In this document: piece by piece, positions 1 through 6,473 of the stretch
Position numbering within the stretch: position 1 is the stretch's first letter
Layout: the number at the start of each line of letters is the position of its first letter
Program-made: the position numbers and the translations under genes
From: CAZIPN01 sp964541225
GTDB lineage: Bacteria; Actinomycetota; Coriobacteriia; Anaerosomatales; JAAXUF01
Reading direction: 5' to 3'
Length of the DNA stretch: 11,146 bases
Assembly: GCA_964541225.1 (NCBI GenBank)
Contig: CAZIPN010000046.1
Location: 1-11,146 of the forward strand
Notes under the pieces: generated by a model
The model's input: only the letters and a program-made list of their open reading frames with translations
Database searches by the model: none
Told to the model about the DNA's origin: nothing

Positions 1-1
1 C

Positions 2-112
2 AAGCCGGCGTCTCCGCCACCTGAACGGGTGTTCACAACTACGAGTACTCGCATGCGTGCGCTCCTGGTGGAGTCGGGGTTCGCCCTCGCCAGCACGGCC
101 GAGGTCTACTAG
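2..112 (+). CDS. C-terminal fragment of an unidentified protein (possibly MnmC/MnmD-like methyltransferase)
   Basis: The frame is open from the window edge to a TAG stop and gives about 36 residues (start of visible part KPASPPPERVFTTT, end STAEVY). The stretch VFTTTSTRMRALLVESGF resembles the strand-helix near the end of Rossmann-fold methyltransferases of the MnmC/MnmD type, where a T-x-S-T-x-x-R-x-x-L-x-x-x-GF pattern is common. That resemblance is from memory and rests on very few residues, so the identity is tentative. The gene is on the same strand as rnd and ends 89 nt before the start chosen for rnd. It may belong to the same transcription unit. Confidence 0.45.
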   Translation, partial: KPASPPPERVFTTTSTRMRALLVESGFALASTAEVY

Positions 113-182
113 GCTTGATGATAATGCACCGCACGATATTGATGAGCTTGCCGGCGTTGGCCCACCCCACGGACCCGCCCAT

Positions 183-191
183 GGGAAGGAG
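183..191 (+). promoter_or_regulatory. Ribosome binding site that decides the rnd start
   Basis: GGGAAGGAG contains the core AAGGAG and lies 10 nt before GTG 202. The earlier in-frame starts (TTG 115, ATG 118, ATG 124, ATG 142, ATG 181) have no comparable purine-rich site in front of them. This favours GTG 202 as the true start of the RNase D gene. Confidence 0.65.
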
Positions 192-201
192 TCACCCGGT
201 C

Positions 202-1365
202 GTGTACGTAGACGATGTGCAAGGTTTGGTTGAACTTGTCGGCAGGTTGCGCGCTGCCCCCGTCGTAGCCGTCGACACCGAGTTCATGCGGGATCGCACC
301 TATTTCGCGAGACTCTGTCTGATTCAGTTGGCCTCAGACGTAGAAGCCGCGATCGTTGATCCGCTGGCGATCGACGACCTGTCCATACTCCAAGAACTCA
401 TGGCGGATCCAACAGTGACCAAGGTGTTCCACGCAGGCTCGCAGGATCTCGAGATCTTGTTCCGGCTTCTCGGTGTCGCAACAACCCCCGTGTTCGACAC
501 GCAAGTCGCGGCGACGCTTGCCGGTTTTCCGCAACAGGTTGGATATGGCTCGCTGGTCAAAGAGGTGCTCGACGTTGCGCTGGACAAAGGCGACACATAC
601 ACGGACTGGGCGAAGCGGCCACTGTCGGACACGCAGGTGGAGTATGCCCTGAACGACGTGCGGTATCTCCCTGAGGTGCATCGTCGCCTGACTGCCGAAT
701 TGAGTCGCGAAGGTCGGCTCGGCTGGCTGGATGCGGACTTTCGCCGCATGGAGGACCCCGCGACGTATACGTGCGTTCCGCAAGAGCAGTGGCGCCGAGT
801 CAAGCGCATCACGACGCTGAATCGCCGGCAGATGGCGGTTGCGCGTGAAGTGGCCGCGTGGCGGGAGACCGAGGCTCAACGCCGAGACATCCCCAAGCGA
901 TGGGTTCTCGGCGACGAAAGTGTGATCGAGATCTCTCGCCGAGGCCCGCGAAATGCCGAGGAACTCAAAGCGATACGGGGAGTGTCGGACAAAGTGGGAC
1001 GAACGGCTTCGGCGGGCATCGTGGAGTCCGTGGCCCGCGGGCTGGCGGTTCCAGAGGCAGAACTCCCGTCAGTCGTCCGAAGGAGAAGGCCTCAGGGCGA
1101 CGTGAATGGGGCAGTTGATCTCATGGTTGCGCTCGTGAGACTGCGCGCCCGCGAGCACGGCGTGGCGATGCCATTGCTTGCATCGAGAGATGATCTGGAG
1201 AGATTGGCTGCTGGAGAGCGGGAGGCAAGCCCTTTGCTTGAGGGATGGCGACGCTCGATGGTGGGCGACGAATTGCTAACGCTGCTTGATGGTTCGCTGA
1301 GCATGCGCCTAGATGATGGGAACTTGGTCGTCGAAACGCTCGACCAAGCTGATGGGCAATCCTAG
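202..1365 (+). CDS. rnd: Ribonuclease D (DEDDy 3'-5' exoribonuclease with HRDC domain)
   Basis: RNase D is a cytoplasmic 3'-5' exoribonuclease that trims tRNA 3' ends and other stable RNAs. From GTG 202 the product is 387 residues, close to the 375 of E. coli Rnd. All DEDDy catalytic motifs are visible: VAVDTEF (D25, E27), VFHAGSQDLEIL (D82), and YALNDVRYL (Y148, D152). An HRDC domain follows at about 206-276 (TLNRRQMAVAREVAAWRE to IRGVSDKVGR). A second helical C-terminal part follows it, as in the known RNase D architecture. The reading frame is open back to TTG 115, but those upstream residues look unlike the family, and GTG 202 has the good ribosome binding site. The next gene begins 117 nt downstream on the same strand. 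A longer product starting at 115 or 118 cannot be fully excluded. Confidence 0.92.
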   Translation: MYVDDVQGLVELVGRLRAAPVVAVDTEFMRDRTYFARLCLIQLASDVEAAIVDPLAIDDLSILQELMADPTVTKVFHAGSQDLEILFRLLGVATTPVFDTQVAATLAGFPQQVGYGSLVKEVLDVALDKGDTYTDWAKRPLSDTQVEYALNDVRYLPEVHRRLTAELSREGRLGWLDADFRRMEDPATYTCVPQEQWRRVKRITTLNRRQMAVAREVAAWRETEAQRRDIPKRWVLGDESVIEISRRGPRNAEELKAIRGVSDKVGRTASAGIVESVARGLAVPEAELPSVVRRRRPQGDVNGAVDLMVALVRLRAREHGVAMPLLASRDDLERLAAGEREASPLLEGWRRSMVGDELLTLLDGSLSMRLDDGNLVVETLDQADGQS

Positions 1366-1482
1366 CGAAGAGACACCGAGATCGCGGGCCGTCCCACCGT
1401 CCCTACGAGCTGAGCGTGAGCGGTCTGAGCGCGTGCCTGGACCGGCAGCGACCAGCGATGACCAGATTGGAGACTCCGGACC

Positions 1483-2220
1483 GTGTTTCTGTTTTCGCCC
1501 TCGTGGATTGTGTTGATCGTCGTGTCGACGGCGCTTGGACTTGGCACGCGGTACTACATCAATTCGACATTTCGCAAGTGGAGTCAGGTGCCGATTCACA
1601 ATGGAATGACCGGTGCGCAGGTGGCGCAGCGGGTTCTGGCGGCCAATGGGATCGCGAGTGGCGGAGGAACGGTGCTGCCCGTGGCGGGAGCACAAGCGCA
1701 CGTACGGATTCAAGCCATCGGCGGCAGCTTGTCGGACAACTACGATCCCAGAAGCAAGACGCTGAATCTGTCGCAGTCGGTGTACGGAAGTCCCACCGTG
1801 GCAGCAGCTGGAGTCGCCGCACACGAAGCGGGTCATGCGGTGCAAGACGCGCAGGGCTACGTGTGGGGCGGCATTCGAAACGCGCTGGTACCGCTCGCGT
1901 CATTTGGTTCAGGTGCTGCGATGTGGCTGATCATCGCCGGGTTGTTCTTCTTCGGAGCATCTCAGCTTGGCGTGGCCATGGCCTATGTTGGCTTGGCATT
2001 CTTTGCGTTCGCGGTGCTGTTTCAGTTCGTGACGTTGCCGGTTGAACTCAACGCATCGCGGCGTGCGATGGCTGCTCTTGAAACCACCGACACCCTCGAT
2101 CCCGAGCAGCTCGCCGGTGCGCGCCGCGTGCTGACTGCCGCCGCCCTCACCTACGTGGCTGCGGCGCTGGTCGCAGCCTTGCAGCTCCTCTACTTCTTTG
2201 GACTCGCGCGGCGCGACTAG
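1483..2220 (+). CDS. Membrane zinc metallopeptidase, YugP type
   Basis: The 245-residue product is an integral membrane protein with a zinc-protease signature, AAHEAGHAVQ (H114, E115, H118). E188 in PVELNAS is a plausible third zinc ligand. Hydrophobic segments lie near residues 7-22, 142-158, 164-185 and 217-240. The region between the first segment and the HExxH motif carries GMTGAQVAQRVL and DNYDPRSKTLNLS, which are typical of the neutral zinc metallopeptidase family exemplified by B. subtilis YugP. The physiological substrate of this family is not established as far as I know. The start is GTG 1483, with GGAG at 1469-1472 ten nt upstream. It sits between rnd and xseA with modest gaps, and a GC-rich hairpin follows its stop codon. 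The family call is confident and the cellular role is unknown. Confidence 0.86.
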   Translation: MFLFSPSWIVLIVVSTALGLGTRYYINSTFRKWSQVPIHNGMTGAQVAQRVLAANGIASGGGTVLPVAGAQAHVRIQAIGGSLSDNYDPRSKTLNLSQSVYGSPTVAAAGVAAHEAGHAVQDAQGYVWGGIRNALVPLASFGSGAAMWLIIAGLFFFGASQLGVAMAYVGLAFFAFAVLFQFVTLPVELNASRRAMAALETTDTLDPEQLAGARRVLTAAALTYVAAALVAALQLLYFFGLARRD

Positions 2221-2237
2221 CGTCGCAGGTGGCCGCG

Positions 2238-2263
2238 CGACTTCGCGTGCGAGCACGCGGTCG
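2238..2263 (+). terminator. GC-rich hairpin after the metallopeptidase gene
   Basis: CGCGTG at 2244-2249 pairs with CACGCG at 2254-2259 around a CGAG loop. CGAC (2238-2241) can extend the stem with GTCG (2260-2263) across a TT bulge. The hairpin starts 17 nt after the stop codon and precedes the xseA promoter-like region. There is no T-run after it, so termination is uncertain. It could instead be a processing or stalling structure. Confidence 0.35.
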
Positions 2264-2332
2264 TGCGCAAAGCAAGGGCGCATGACACGAGCAGCCATGC
2301 TCCACCGCCTGCAGCATGTCAGAGCGCGCTGT

Positions 2333-2338
2333 TAGAAT
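2333..2338 (+). promoter_or_regulatory. Possible -10 element upstream of xseA
   Basis: TAGAAT fits the TAnnnT form of a sigma-70-type -10 box. It stands out as AT-rich in a GC-rich gap and ends 24 nt before the xseA start. A transcript starting about 7 nt downstream would have a short leader carrying the AGGGAGG Shine-Dalgarno at 2351-2357. I see no convincing -35 box at the right spacing (TGCAGC at 2310-2315 is weak), so this is a candidate only. Confidence 0.35.
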
Positions 2339-2362
2339 TGGCCGACGAGCAGGGAGGACGAG

Positions 2363-3634
2363 TTGGCCGACGATCGCGCATTGACGGTTACCGAAGCTAT
2401 GAGTGCGGCGAAGGCCGCGCTTGAGGGCGTACGTCTGCGGGTAGTCGGAGAAGTCTCCGAGTTCAACGACAAGCCAGGCTACAAGGCGGCGTACTTCACT
2501 ATCTCAGACGGTGCCGCCGCGATGCCATGTCTGATGTGGCGGGATCAATACGTCGCGAGTGGCGTCACGCTGCGCTGCGGAATGCTTGTTGAGATGGTCG
2601 GTGGCTTCTCGGCATACATCGCGAAAGGCCGGATGCAGTTTGCCGTCCGCTCGCTCGCGCTGGCTGGCGAGGGCAATCTCAGACTGCAGGTCGCCGCACT
2701 TGCCCGCGCACTAGAGGCCGAGGGTCTGATGAGGCCGGAGCGCAAGCGAGCATTGCCCCGGTACCCGGCGCGCATCGCGGTTGTGACGTCGCCGCGAGGC
2801 AAGGCCGTTCACGACGTGATTCGCACGTTGCGTCGCAGGTATCCTCTCGCGGAGTTGCTCGTAGCCGGGGTTGCTGTCGAGGGTGAGAGTGCTCCCGCGG
2901 CGATTGTCGAAGGGATTCGCATCGCGGCCGAGAGCAACCCAGACGTGATCTTGCTGGTTCGCGGCGGCGGCTCGTACGAAGACCTCATGCCATTCAACGC
3001 CGAGGAAGTGGCTCGTGCGGTTTCCAAGAGTCCTGTTCCTGTTGTGACAGGCATTGGTCACGAGCCAGATGATTCGATCGCCGACATGGTAGCCGACGTG
3101 CGTGCGTCAACGCCCACGGCGGCTGCTGAAGCCGTCACGCCTTCGCTTGAAGAACTCTCGGGAGTCGTAGTACGCGAACGTCGTGCACTCGCGCGAGCGC
3201 TGCAGAATCGAGTTCACTCAGCGGTTCTGCGGGTTGCCCGTCTGGCTGAACGGCCCGTGTTGCGCGATCCACACGCGATTCTCGGCGCGGCGGAGCAGGC
3301 ACTTGATCTGCGCGCTTTGAAGATGTCACGGGCGCTTCCGGCGCGACTTGCCAAGGACGCTCAGAAGCTGGCGTATGCGCGGGACAGGCTGCAGCGTGTG
3401 GGGCCGCAGCTGATGCAGTGGGCGCAGCGGTCGATTGCCGCGAAGGCCGCGCGAGTCGAGGATCTCTCGCCCTACAAGATTCTGGCGCGCGGATATGCGG
3501 TGTGCTACGCGGACAACGGGCATGTGGTGGTCAAGCGGGTTGCCGAGGTGAGTCCCAAAGACGCCGTGTCGGTGCGGGTGGGGGATGGATTCATACACGC
3601 GAACGTGACGTCTACGAGTGGCCTGGAGGAATGA
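2363..3634 (+). CDS. xseA: Exodeoxyribonuclease VII large subunit
   Basis: This is the catalytic subunit of exonuclease VII, which degrades single-stranded DNA from both ends and acts in mismatch repair and DNA-damage processing. The product is 423 residues, against about 450 in E. coli. The N-terminal OB-fold (about residues 5-100) begins ALTVTEAMSAAKAAL and includes VVGEVSEF. The catalytic region holds VTSPRGKAVHDVIRTLRRRYP (141-161), the RGGGSYEDL motif (200-208), and GIGHEPDDSIADMVADVRAS followed by TPTAAAE (230-256), all diagnostic for XseA. A long helical region follows (about 265-380), as expected for the XseB-binding coiled coil. TTG 2363 is chosen as start because AGGGAGG lies 5 nt upstream and the family's N-terminal motif begins right after it. 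ATG 2399 would delete part of that motif. The stop overlaps the xseB start by one base. Confidence 0.96.
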   Translation: MADDRALTVTEAMSAAKAALEGVRLRVVGEVSEFNDKPGYKAAYFTISDGAAAMPCLMWRDQYVASGVTLRCGMLVEMVGGFSAYIAKGRMQFAVRSLALAGEGNLRLQVAALARALEAEGLMRPERKRALPRYPARIAVVTSPRGKAVHDVIRTLRRRYPLAELLVAGVAVEGESAPAAIVEGIRIAAESNPDVILLVRGGGSYEDLMPFNAEEVARAVSKSPVPVVTGIGHEPDDSIADMVADVRASTPTAAAEAVTPSLEELSGVVVRERRALARALQNRVHSAVLRVARLAERPVLRDPHAILGAAEQALDLRALKMSRALPARLAKDAQKLAYARDRLQRVGPQLMQWAQRSIAAKAARVEDLSPYKILARGYAVCYADNGHVVVKRVAEVSPKDAVSVRVGDGFIHANVTSTSGLEE

Positions 3635-3879
3635 TGAGCGATTCGATGCAGCCAAACCCCGACGAGCGGTCGTTCGGCGATGCGCTTGCTGAACTCGACG
3701 AAATCGTTGCCGCGCTCGAGGGGGGGCAACTTGAGCTTGAAGAGAGCATGGACCGCTATGAGCGCGGAATTGGCCTTCTGAGGGCTTTGCAGGCCAAGCT
3801 CACTGATGCTCAGCAGAAGGTGACGACTCTGATCGGTGAGCTTGAAGAGGAGGCCGGAAGCGGATCCGGCGAAGAGTAG
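3634..3879 (+). CDS. xseB: Exodeoxyribonuclease VII small subunit
   Basis: XseB is the small helical subunit that packs along the XseA coiled coil and is needed for a functional exonuclease VII complex. The 81-residue product has the family pattern FGDALAELDEIVAALEGG, then LELEESMDRYERGIGLL, and an acidic tail (EEEAGSGSGEE). Its length is typical. Two adjacent ATG codons occur at 3631 and 3634. ATG 3634 is preferred because GGAGG (3625-3629) is 4 nt upstream of it and only 1 nt from ATG 3631. The resulting TGATG overlap with the xseA stop implies translational coupling, which suits a stoichiometric complex. A run of seven G (3720-3726) lies within the gene but the frame is intact. Confidence 0.95.
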   Translation: MSDSMQPNPDERSFGDALAELDEIVAALEGGQLELEESMDRYERGIGLLRALQAKLTDAQQKVTTLIGELEEEAGSGSGEE

Positions 3880-3962
3880 CGCCTGAAGGAGAACCGGCCG
3901 AACTCATTGGGCGCGCAGTCCGTTGTTGCACGTGCGTTCTCGAACAGGAGAGAGAGGGTGAC

Positions 3963-4319
3963 ATGGACGACTGCATCTTCTGCAAGATAGCGAGCGGAGA
4001 AATCGCCACGAACACCATTTTCGAAAACGACGAGGTCATCGCGTTTGACGATGTGTCCCCGCAAGCTCCGGTGCACTCCTTGGTAATCCCGAAGGTGCAC
4101 TACTTCAACCTCAGCGATGACGTGCCCGCCAGCACGCTCTCAGCACTGCTTCTGGCGGTTCGTGAAGTGGCACGCATCAAGGGCGTCTCGGAAAGCGGGT
4201 ACCGCGTGATCGTCAACAACGGACCGGATGCCAACCAGACCGTGGCCCATCTACACGTTCACATCATGGGTGGGCGTCCAATGAGCCACGGCATGGTCAA
4301 TTTCGCCCGGGAATCCTGA
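3963..4319 (+). CDS. HIT family (HINT-like) nucleotide-binding protein
   Basis: The 118-residue product is a histidine-triad protein. These are small cytoplasmic dimers that hydrolyse or transfer nucleotidyl groups, for example from adenosine phosphoramidates. The diagnostic motif HLHVHIMGG is present, with H96, H98 and H100. The N-terminal CIFCKIASGEI segment (C4, C7) and the fold-defining VIPKVHYFNLSD and GYRVIVNNGPDANQTVAHL are typical of the HINT branch. The length also matches HINT proteins. The start is ATG 3963 with a purine-rich GAGAGGGTG just upstream. It begins 83 nt after xseB, and its stop is one base before the GTG of the next gene, so the two are probably co-translated. The true substrate cannot be read from the sequence. 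Confidence 0.93.
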   Translation: MDDCIFCKIASGEIATNTIFENDEVIAFDDVSPQAPVHSLVIPKVHYFNLSDDVPASTLSALLLAVREVARIKGVSESGYRVIVNNGPDANQTVAHLHVHIMGGRPMSHGMVNFARES

Positions 4320-4320
4320 G

Positions 4321-5910
4321 GTGGCGGATCCAGTCGTCGTCACGTTTGCGCCAGCGGGTGTGACCGTCGAGGTCAGTCCAGGCACGTCCCTTGCCGATGC
4401 CGCAATGCTCGCGGGAATTCTCCTCGCGACTCCATGCGGCGGACGCGGCGTATGCGCGGGGTGCGCGGTTCGAGTGATCTCGGGGTCACTTGAGCCTCCC
4501 GACGAAGTCGAACGACAGGCCCTGAAGCGCGCTGGCAAGGGGATTCGGCTTGCATGTCGCGCGCGTGCTGTGATCGGACCGGTTGAAGTGCAACCGCTGT
4601 GGACGTCGAGGGCAGCGAGCAGCGCTGCAAGAACCGGCGCGACAGCTGGCGCGGGACCGGTCGAAGATCTCGTTGCGGGTATCGACCTAGGTACGACAAC
4701 AGTCGCCGCTCTTCTGGTAGACGCGGAGAGCGGAAGGGAGATCGTTCGAGCAGCAACTCCGAACCTTCAGGCGTCGATTGGAGCCGACGTTCTGTCACGG
4801 ATTTCGGCGGCCATGTCGGGACGCGGGTCAGAGCTGCAGAAGCAGGCGGAAGGGAGCATCGCCGCTGCCTTGAAGAGCGCGGCCTTGGCTGGCGGAATTG
4901 ACCTGCCAAGAATCCGTCGACTGGTGGTTGCGGGCAACAGCGCGATGGCGGCGCTCCTTGTAGGAGCCGACGTGTCTACGCTCGCCACACATCCGTTCTC
5001 GGCCCCGGGGGGGATCGATCGGCTGACCCACGCATTGTCGCTGGGTGAGATGATGTCTGGTGCCAGCGACGTGAGGGTTGTACCACCCGTGGCGGCGTTC
5101 GTGGGTGGGGACGCACTCGCTGCGACTGTGGCTGCCGGGCTGGTCGATGCAGATGCGCCCACCCTCCTGGTAGACATCGGAACCAACGCGGAGATCGTGT
5201 TGGCGATGCCCGGCGGACGGATTCTTGTAGCTTCGACGGCGGCGGGTCCCGCTTTCGAGGGGGTGGGCATTCGCTCGGGGGGTCCGGCCGCGGACGGAGC
5301 CGTGGAGCGGGTTGAACTCAGCGACCACGATCTGGTTCTGCACTGCATCGGTGGCGGCGCAGCCAAGTGGTTCAGTGGCGCGGGCCTGATCTCAGCGCTC
5401 GCGGTATTGCGAACATCGGGACATCTTGCTGCCGACGGCATGCTTCGAGCCGACGGCATCCTGCGGGAGCGGTTTGGCAAGGACTCGGATGGAGTGGTGG
5501 AAGTTCGGCTGTCGTCTGGCGCTGGCACTCGGCTCGTCATCACGCAGCTCGATGTGCGCGCCGTCCAGCTTGCCAAGGCTGCTGTGCGTTCGGGAGTGGA
5601 GAGCGTATTGCGACGCGCGGGGATCTCGGCAACCGATCTCGCCGAGTTGCTCGTTGCCGGTGCTTTTGGGGCGGCGCTTGACCCAGACGACCTGGTTGCC
5701 CTGGGCGTGCTGCCGAGCAATGCGAGGGGTCGGATTCGAAGGGTGGGCAACGCTGCGCTCAAAGGCGCAGCCGCATTTGCGCTGGACTGGGGTACGTACG
5801 AACTCGCCGCGCAGGTTGCGAAGAGGGCGATCAACGTGGACTTGGCGACCGACGAGCATTTCAACAGCGTGTTCGTGACCGCAACGGAACTCACGGCATA
5901 TGAGACGTAG
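4321..5910 (+). CDS. 2Fe-2S ferredoxin / ASKHA (DUF4445) protein, RACo-like corrinoid activator
   Basis: The 529-residue product combines an N-terminal plant-type 2Fe-2S ferredoxin domain with an ASKHA-fold ATPase-like domain. The cluster cysteines are C39, C45, C48 and C79 (motif TPCGGRGVCAGC, later RLACRA). After a short Ala/Gly/Thr-rich linker (about 95-113) the ASKHA domain opens with GIDLGTTTVAA (120-130). It continues with LVVAGNSAM (201-209), LLVDIGTNAEIVL (282-294), AGPAFEG (308-314) and LVAGAFGAALDPDD near the C-terminus. Characterised relatives such as RACo use ATP to reduce Co(II) corrinoid proteins back to Co(I). I recall RACo as about 630 residues with a middle domain between these two parts, and that part appears absent here. 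No methyltransferase or corrinoid protein is visible nearby, so the partner is unknown. GTG 4321 is the start because the first ferredoxin strand begins immediately after it. Its Shine-Dalgarno is weak, so coupling to the HIT gene one base upstream is likely. Confidence 0.88.
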   Translation: MADPVVVTFAPAGVTVEVSPGTSLADAAMLAGILLATPCGGRGVCAGCAVRVISGSLEPPDEVERQALKRAGKGIRLACRARAVIGPVEVQPLWTSRAASSAARTGATAGAGPVEDLVAGIDLGTTTVAALLVDAESGREIVRAATPNLQASIGADVLSRISAAMSGRGSELQKQAEGSIAAALKSAALAGGIDLPRIRRLVVAGNSAMAALLVGADVSTLATHPFSAPGGIDRLTHALSLGEMMSGASDVRVVPPVAAFVGGDALAATVAAGLVDADAPTLLVDIGTNAEIVLAMPGGRILVASTAAGPAFEGVGIRSGGPAADGAVERVELSDHDLVLHCIGGGAAKWFSGAGLISALAVLRTSGHLAADGMLRADGILRERFGKDSDGVVEVRLSSGAGTRLVITQLDVRAVQLAKAAVRSGVESVLRRAGISATDLAELLVAGAFGAALDPDDLVALGVLPSNARGRIRRVGNAALKGAAAFALDWGTYELAAQVAKRAINVDLATDEHFNSVFVTATELTAYET

Positions 5911-5935
5911 GCTACGCAGCATTCCCAAGAAAGCC

Positions 5936-5965
5936 GGAAGCCCCGGCCTTCGAGCCGAGGCTTCC
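5936..5965 (+). terminator. Terminator-like hairpin after the DUF4445 gene
   Basis: GGAAGCC (5936-5942) pairs with GGCTTCC (5959-5965). Inside, after one C/A mismatch, CGGC (5944-5947) pairs with GCCG (5954-5957) around a CTTCGA loop. The stem is followed by TTAATCCTT, a broken T-rich tail. It lies 25 nt after the stop codon and before a long gene-free stretch, so it probably ends the upstream transcription unit. Confidence 0.6.
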
Positions 5966-6228
5966 TTAATCCTTCCCTGATTACCCCTGAGCTCATGTCG
6001 GGCCTGCGGCTTGCCTGGGAGCCGCTGTTTCGCGATGCCGGTCGCGATGGCCCATGCCGGTTGCCGTCCGGATCCCCCGGAAGCGGCGCGTTGCAGGGAA
6101 GGGAAACTGCGTGACCTACCATACTCCTGAGGTGACCGAATCGCAACAGCACGGGCGACTGAATGCGACGGTTTGGTGACCATTTCACGGCGTTCAAACA
6201 GGGGAACAATCCAGGAGGTCTCGGGGAC

Positions 6229-6354
6229 ATGAAGCGAGTACTTCGTTACCGGCTGGACAGCGAATGCCGTTCAAGGACGATTTGCCACCGTTGGCCGATG
6301 GTCCGACGCCGTCCACCGGACCTTGCTGGGAGAAGGCGCCGAGTCGGCGGTTAG
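6229..6354 (+). CDS. Possible short leader ORF upstream of acs (41 residues, doubtful)
   Basis: ATG 6229 follows AGGAGGT (6213-6219) with a 9-nt spacer, one of the best Shine-Dalgarno matches in the window. The frame encodes 41 residues starting MKRVLRYRLDSEC and ending RRRRVGG, with a TAG stop at 6352-6354. The product is very Arg-rich, has no recognised domain, and could be a chance frame in GC-rich DNA. It lies 125 nt before acs and does not overlap it. If translated it could be a leader peptide or a small basic protein. It is listed only because of the ribosome binding site. Confidence 0.22.
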   Translation: MKRVLRYRLDSECRSRTICHRWPMVRRRPPDLAGRRRRVGG

Positions 6355-6373
6355 CATGTGGGGCGGTTACTAT
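6346..6373 (+). promoter_or_regulatory. Direct repeat overlapping a possible acs -10 element
   Basis: GGCGGTTA occurs at 6346-6353 and again at 6362-6369, 16 bp apart from start to start. TACTAT at 6368-6373 fits a TAnnnT -10 box. No good -35 hexamer lies at 16-18 nt spacing, so an activator-dependent promoter is conceivable. A start about 7 nt downstream would give acs a leader of roughly 100 nt. This is an inference from pattern only. Confidence 0.25.
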
Positions 6374-6464
6374 TGGACGTGCAGCTCCCTGGGAATCCAC
6401 AAATGTTCTGGCAATTGGCGCCGCGCCGGAGCGTAGGTCATGCTCAGGTAGCCGGTCACTAGGG

Positions 6465-6473
6465 AGAAGGAGG
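6465..6473 (+). promoter_or_regulatory. Ribosome binding site that decides the acs start
   Basis: AGAAGGAGG sits 6 nt before ATG 6480. It rules against the longer reading frame that opens at 6264, whose extra 72 residues do not resemble acetyl-CoA synthetase N-termini. Confidence 0.9.

Larger units (their letters stand above)
5966..6464 (+). other. Long intergenic region upstream of acs
   Basis: About 500 nt between the hairpin after the DUF4445 gene and the acs ribosome binding site holds no protein I recognise on either strand. What I can see is three GTGACC hexamers in direct orientation (6111, 6132, 6176), an inverted copy GGTCAC at 6454, and an ATGCCGGT repeat at 6035 and 6054. There is also a near-consensus Shine-Dalgarno leading to a 41-codon reading frame (6229-6354), an 8-bp direct repeat GGCGGTTA at 6346 and 6362, and a possible -10 box TACTAT at 6368-6373. 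I could not match any part to a known riboswitch class. The region is probably regulatory, but no element is proven. Confidence 0.5.

Noticed and set aside
115..201. Upstream starts for rnd at TTG 115, ATG 118 or ATG 181
   Set aside because: There is no ribosome binding site before them. The family's N-terminal strand begins at GTG 202, which has GGGAAGGAG in front.
1416..2045. A 209-codon + frame overlapping the metallopeptidase gene
   Set aside because: It is a shifted-frame shadow. The other frame carries the HExxH motif and membrane segments.
3720..3726. Seven-G run in xseB (similar runs at 5007-5013 and 5277-5282) as a phase-variation tract
   Set aside because: All frames are intact and the encoded proteins are housekeeping. 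Runs of this length are expected in GC-rich DNA.
6066..6116. Cobalamin riboswitch-like text near GCAGGGAAGGGAAACTGC
   Set aside because: Only a loose resemblance. The conserved B12-box and the core pairing pattern could not be found.
4767..6230. A 487-codon open frame on the - strand
   Set aside because: It lies mostly antisense to the well-supported DUF4445 gene. Its product is rich in Ser, Arg, Pro and Ala with no recognisable domain. Long antisense frames are expected in GC-rich coding DNA.
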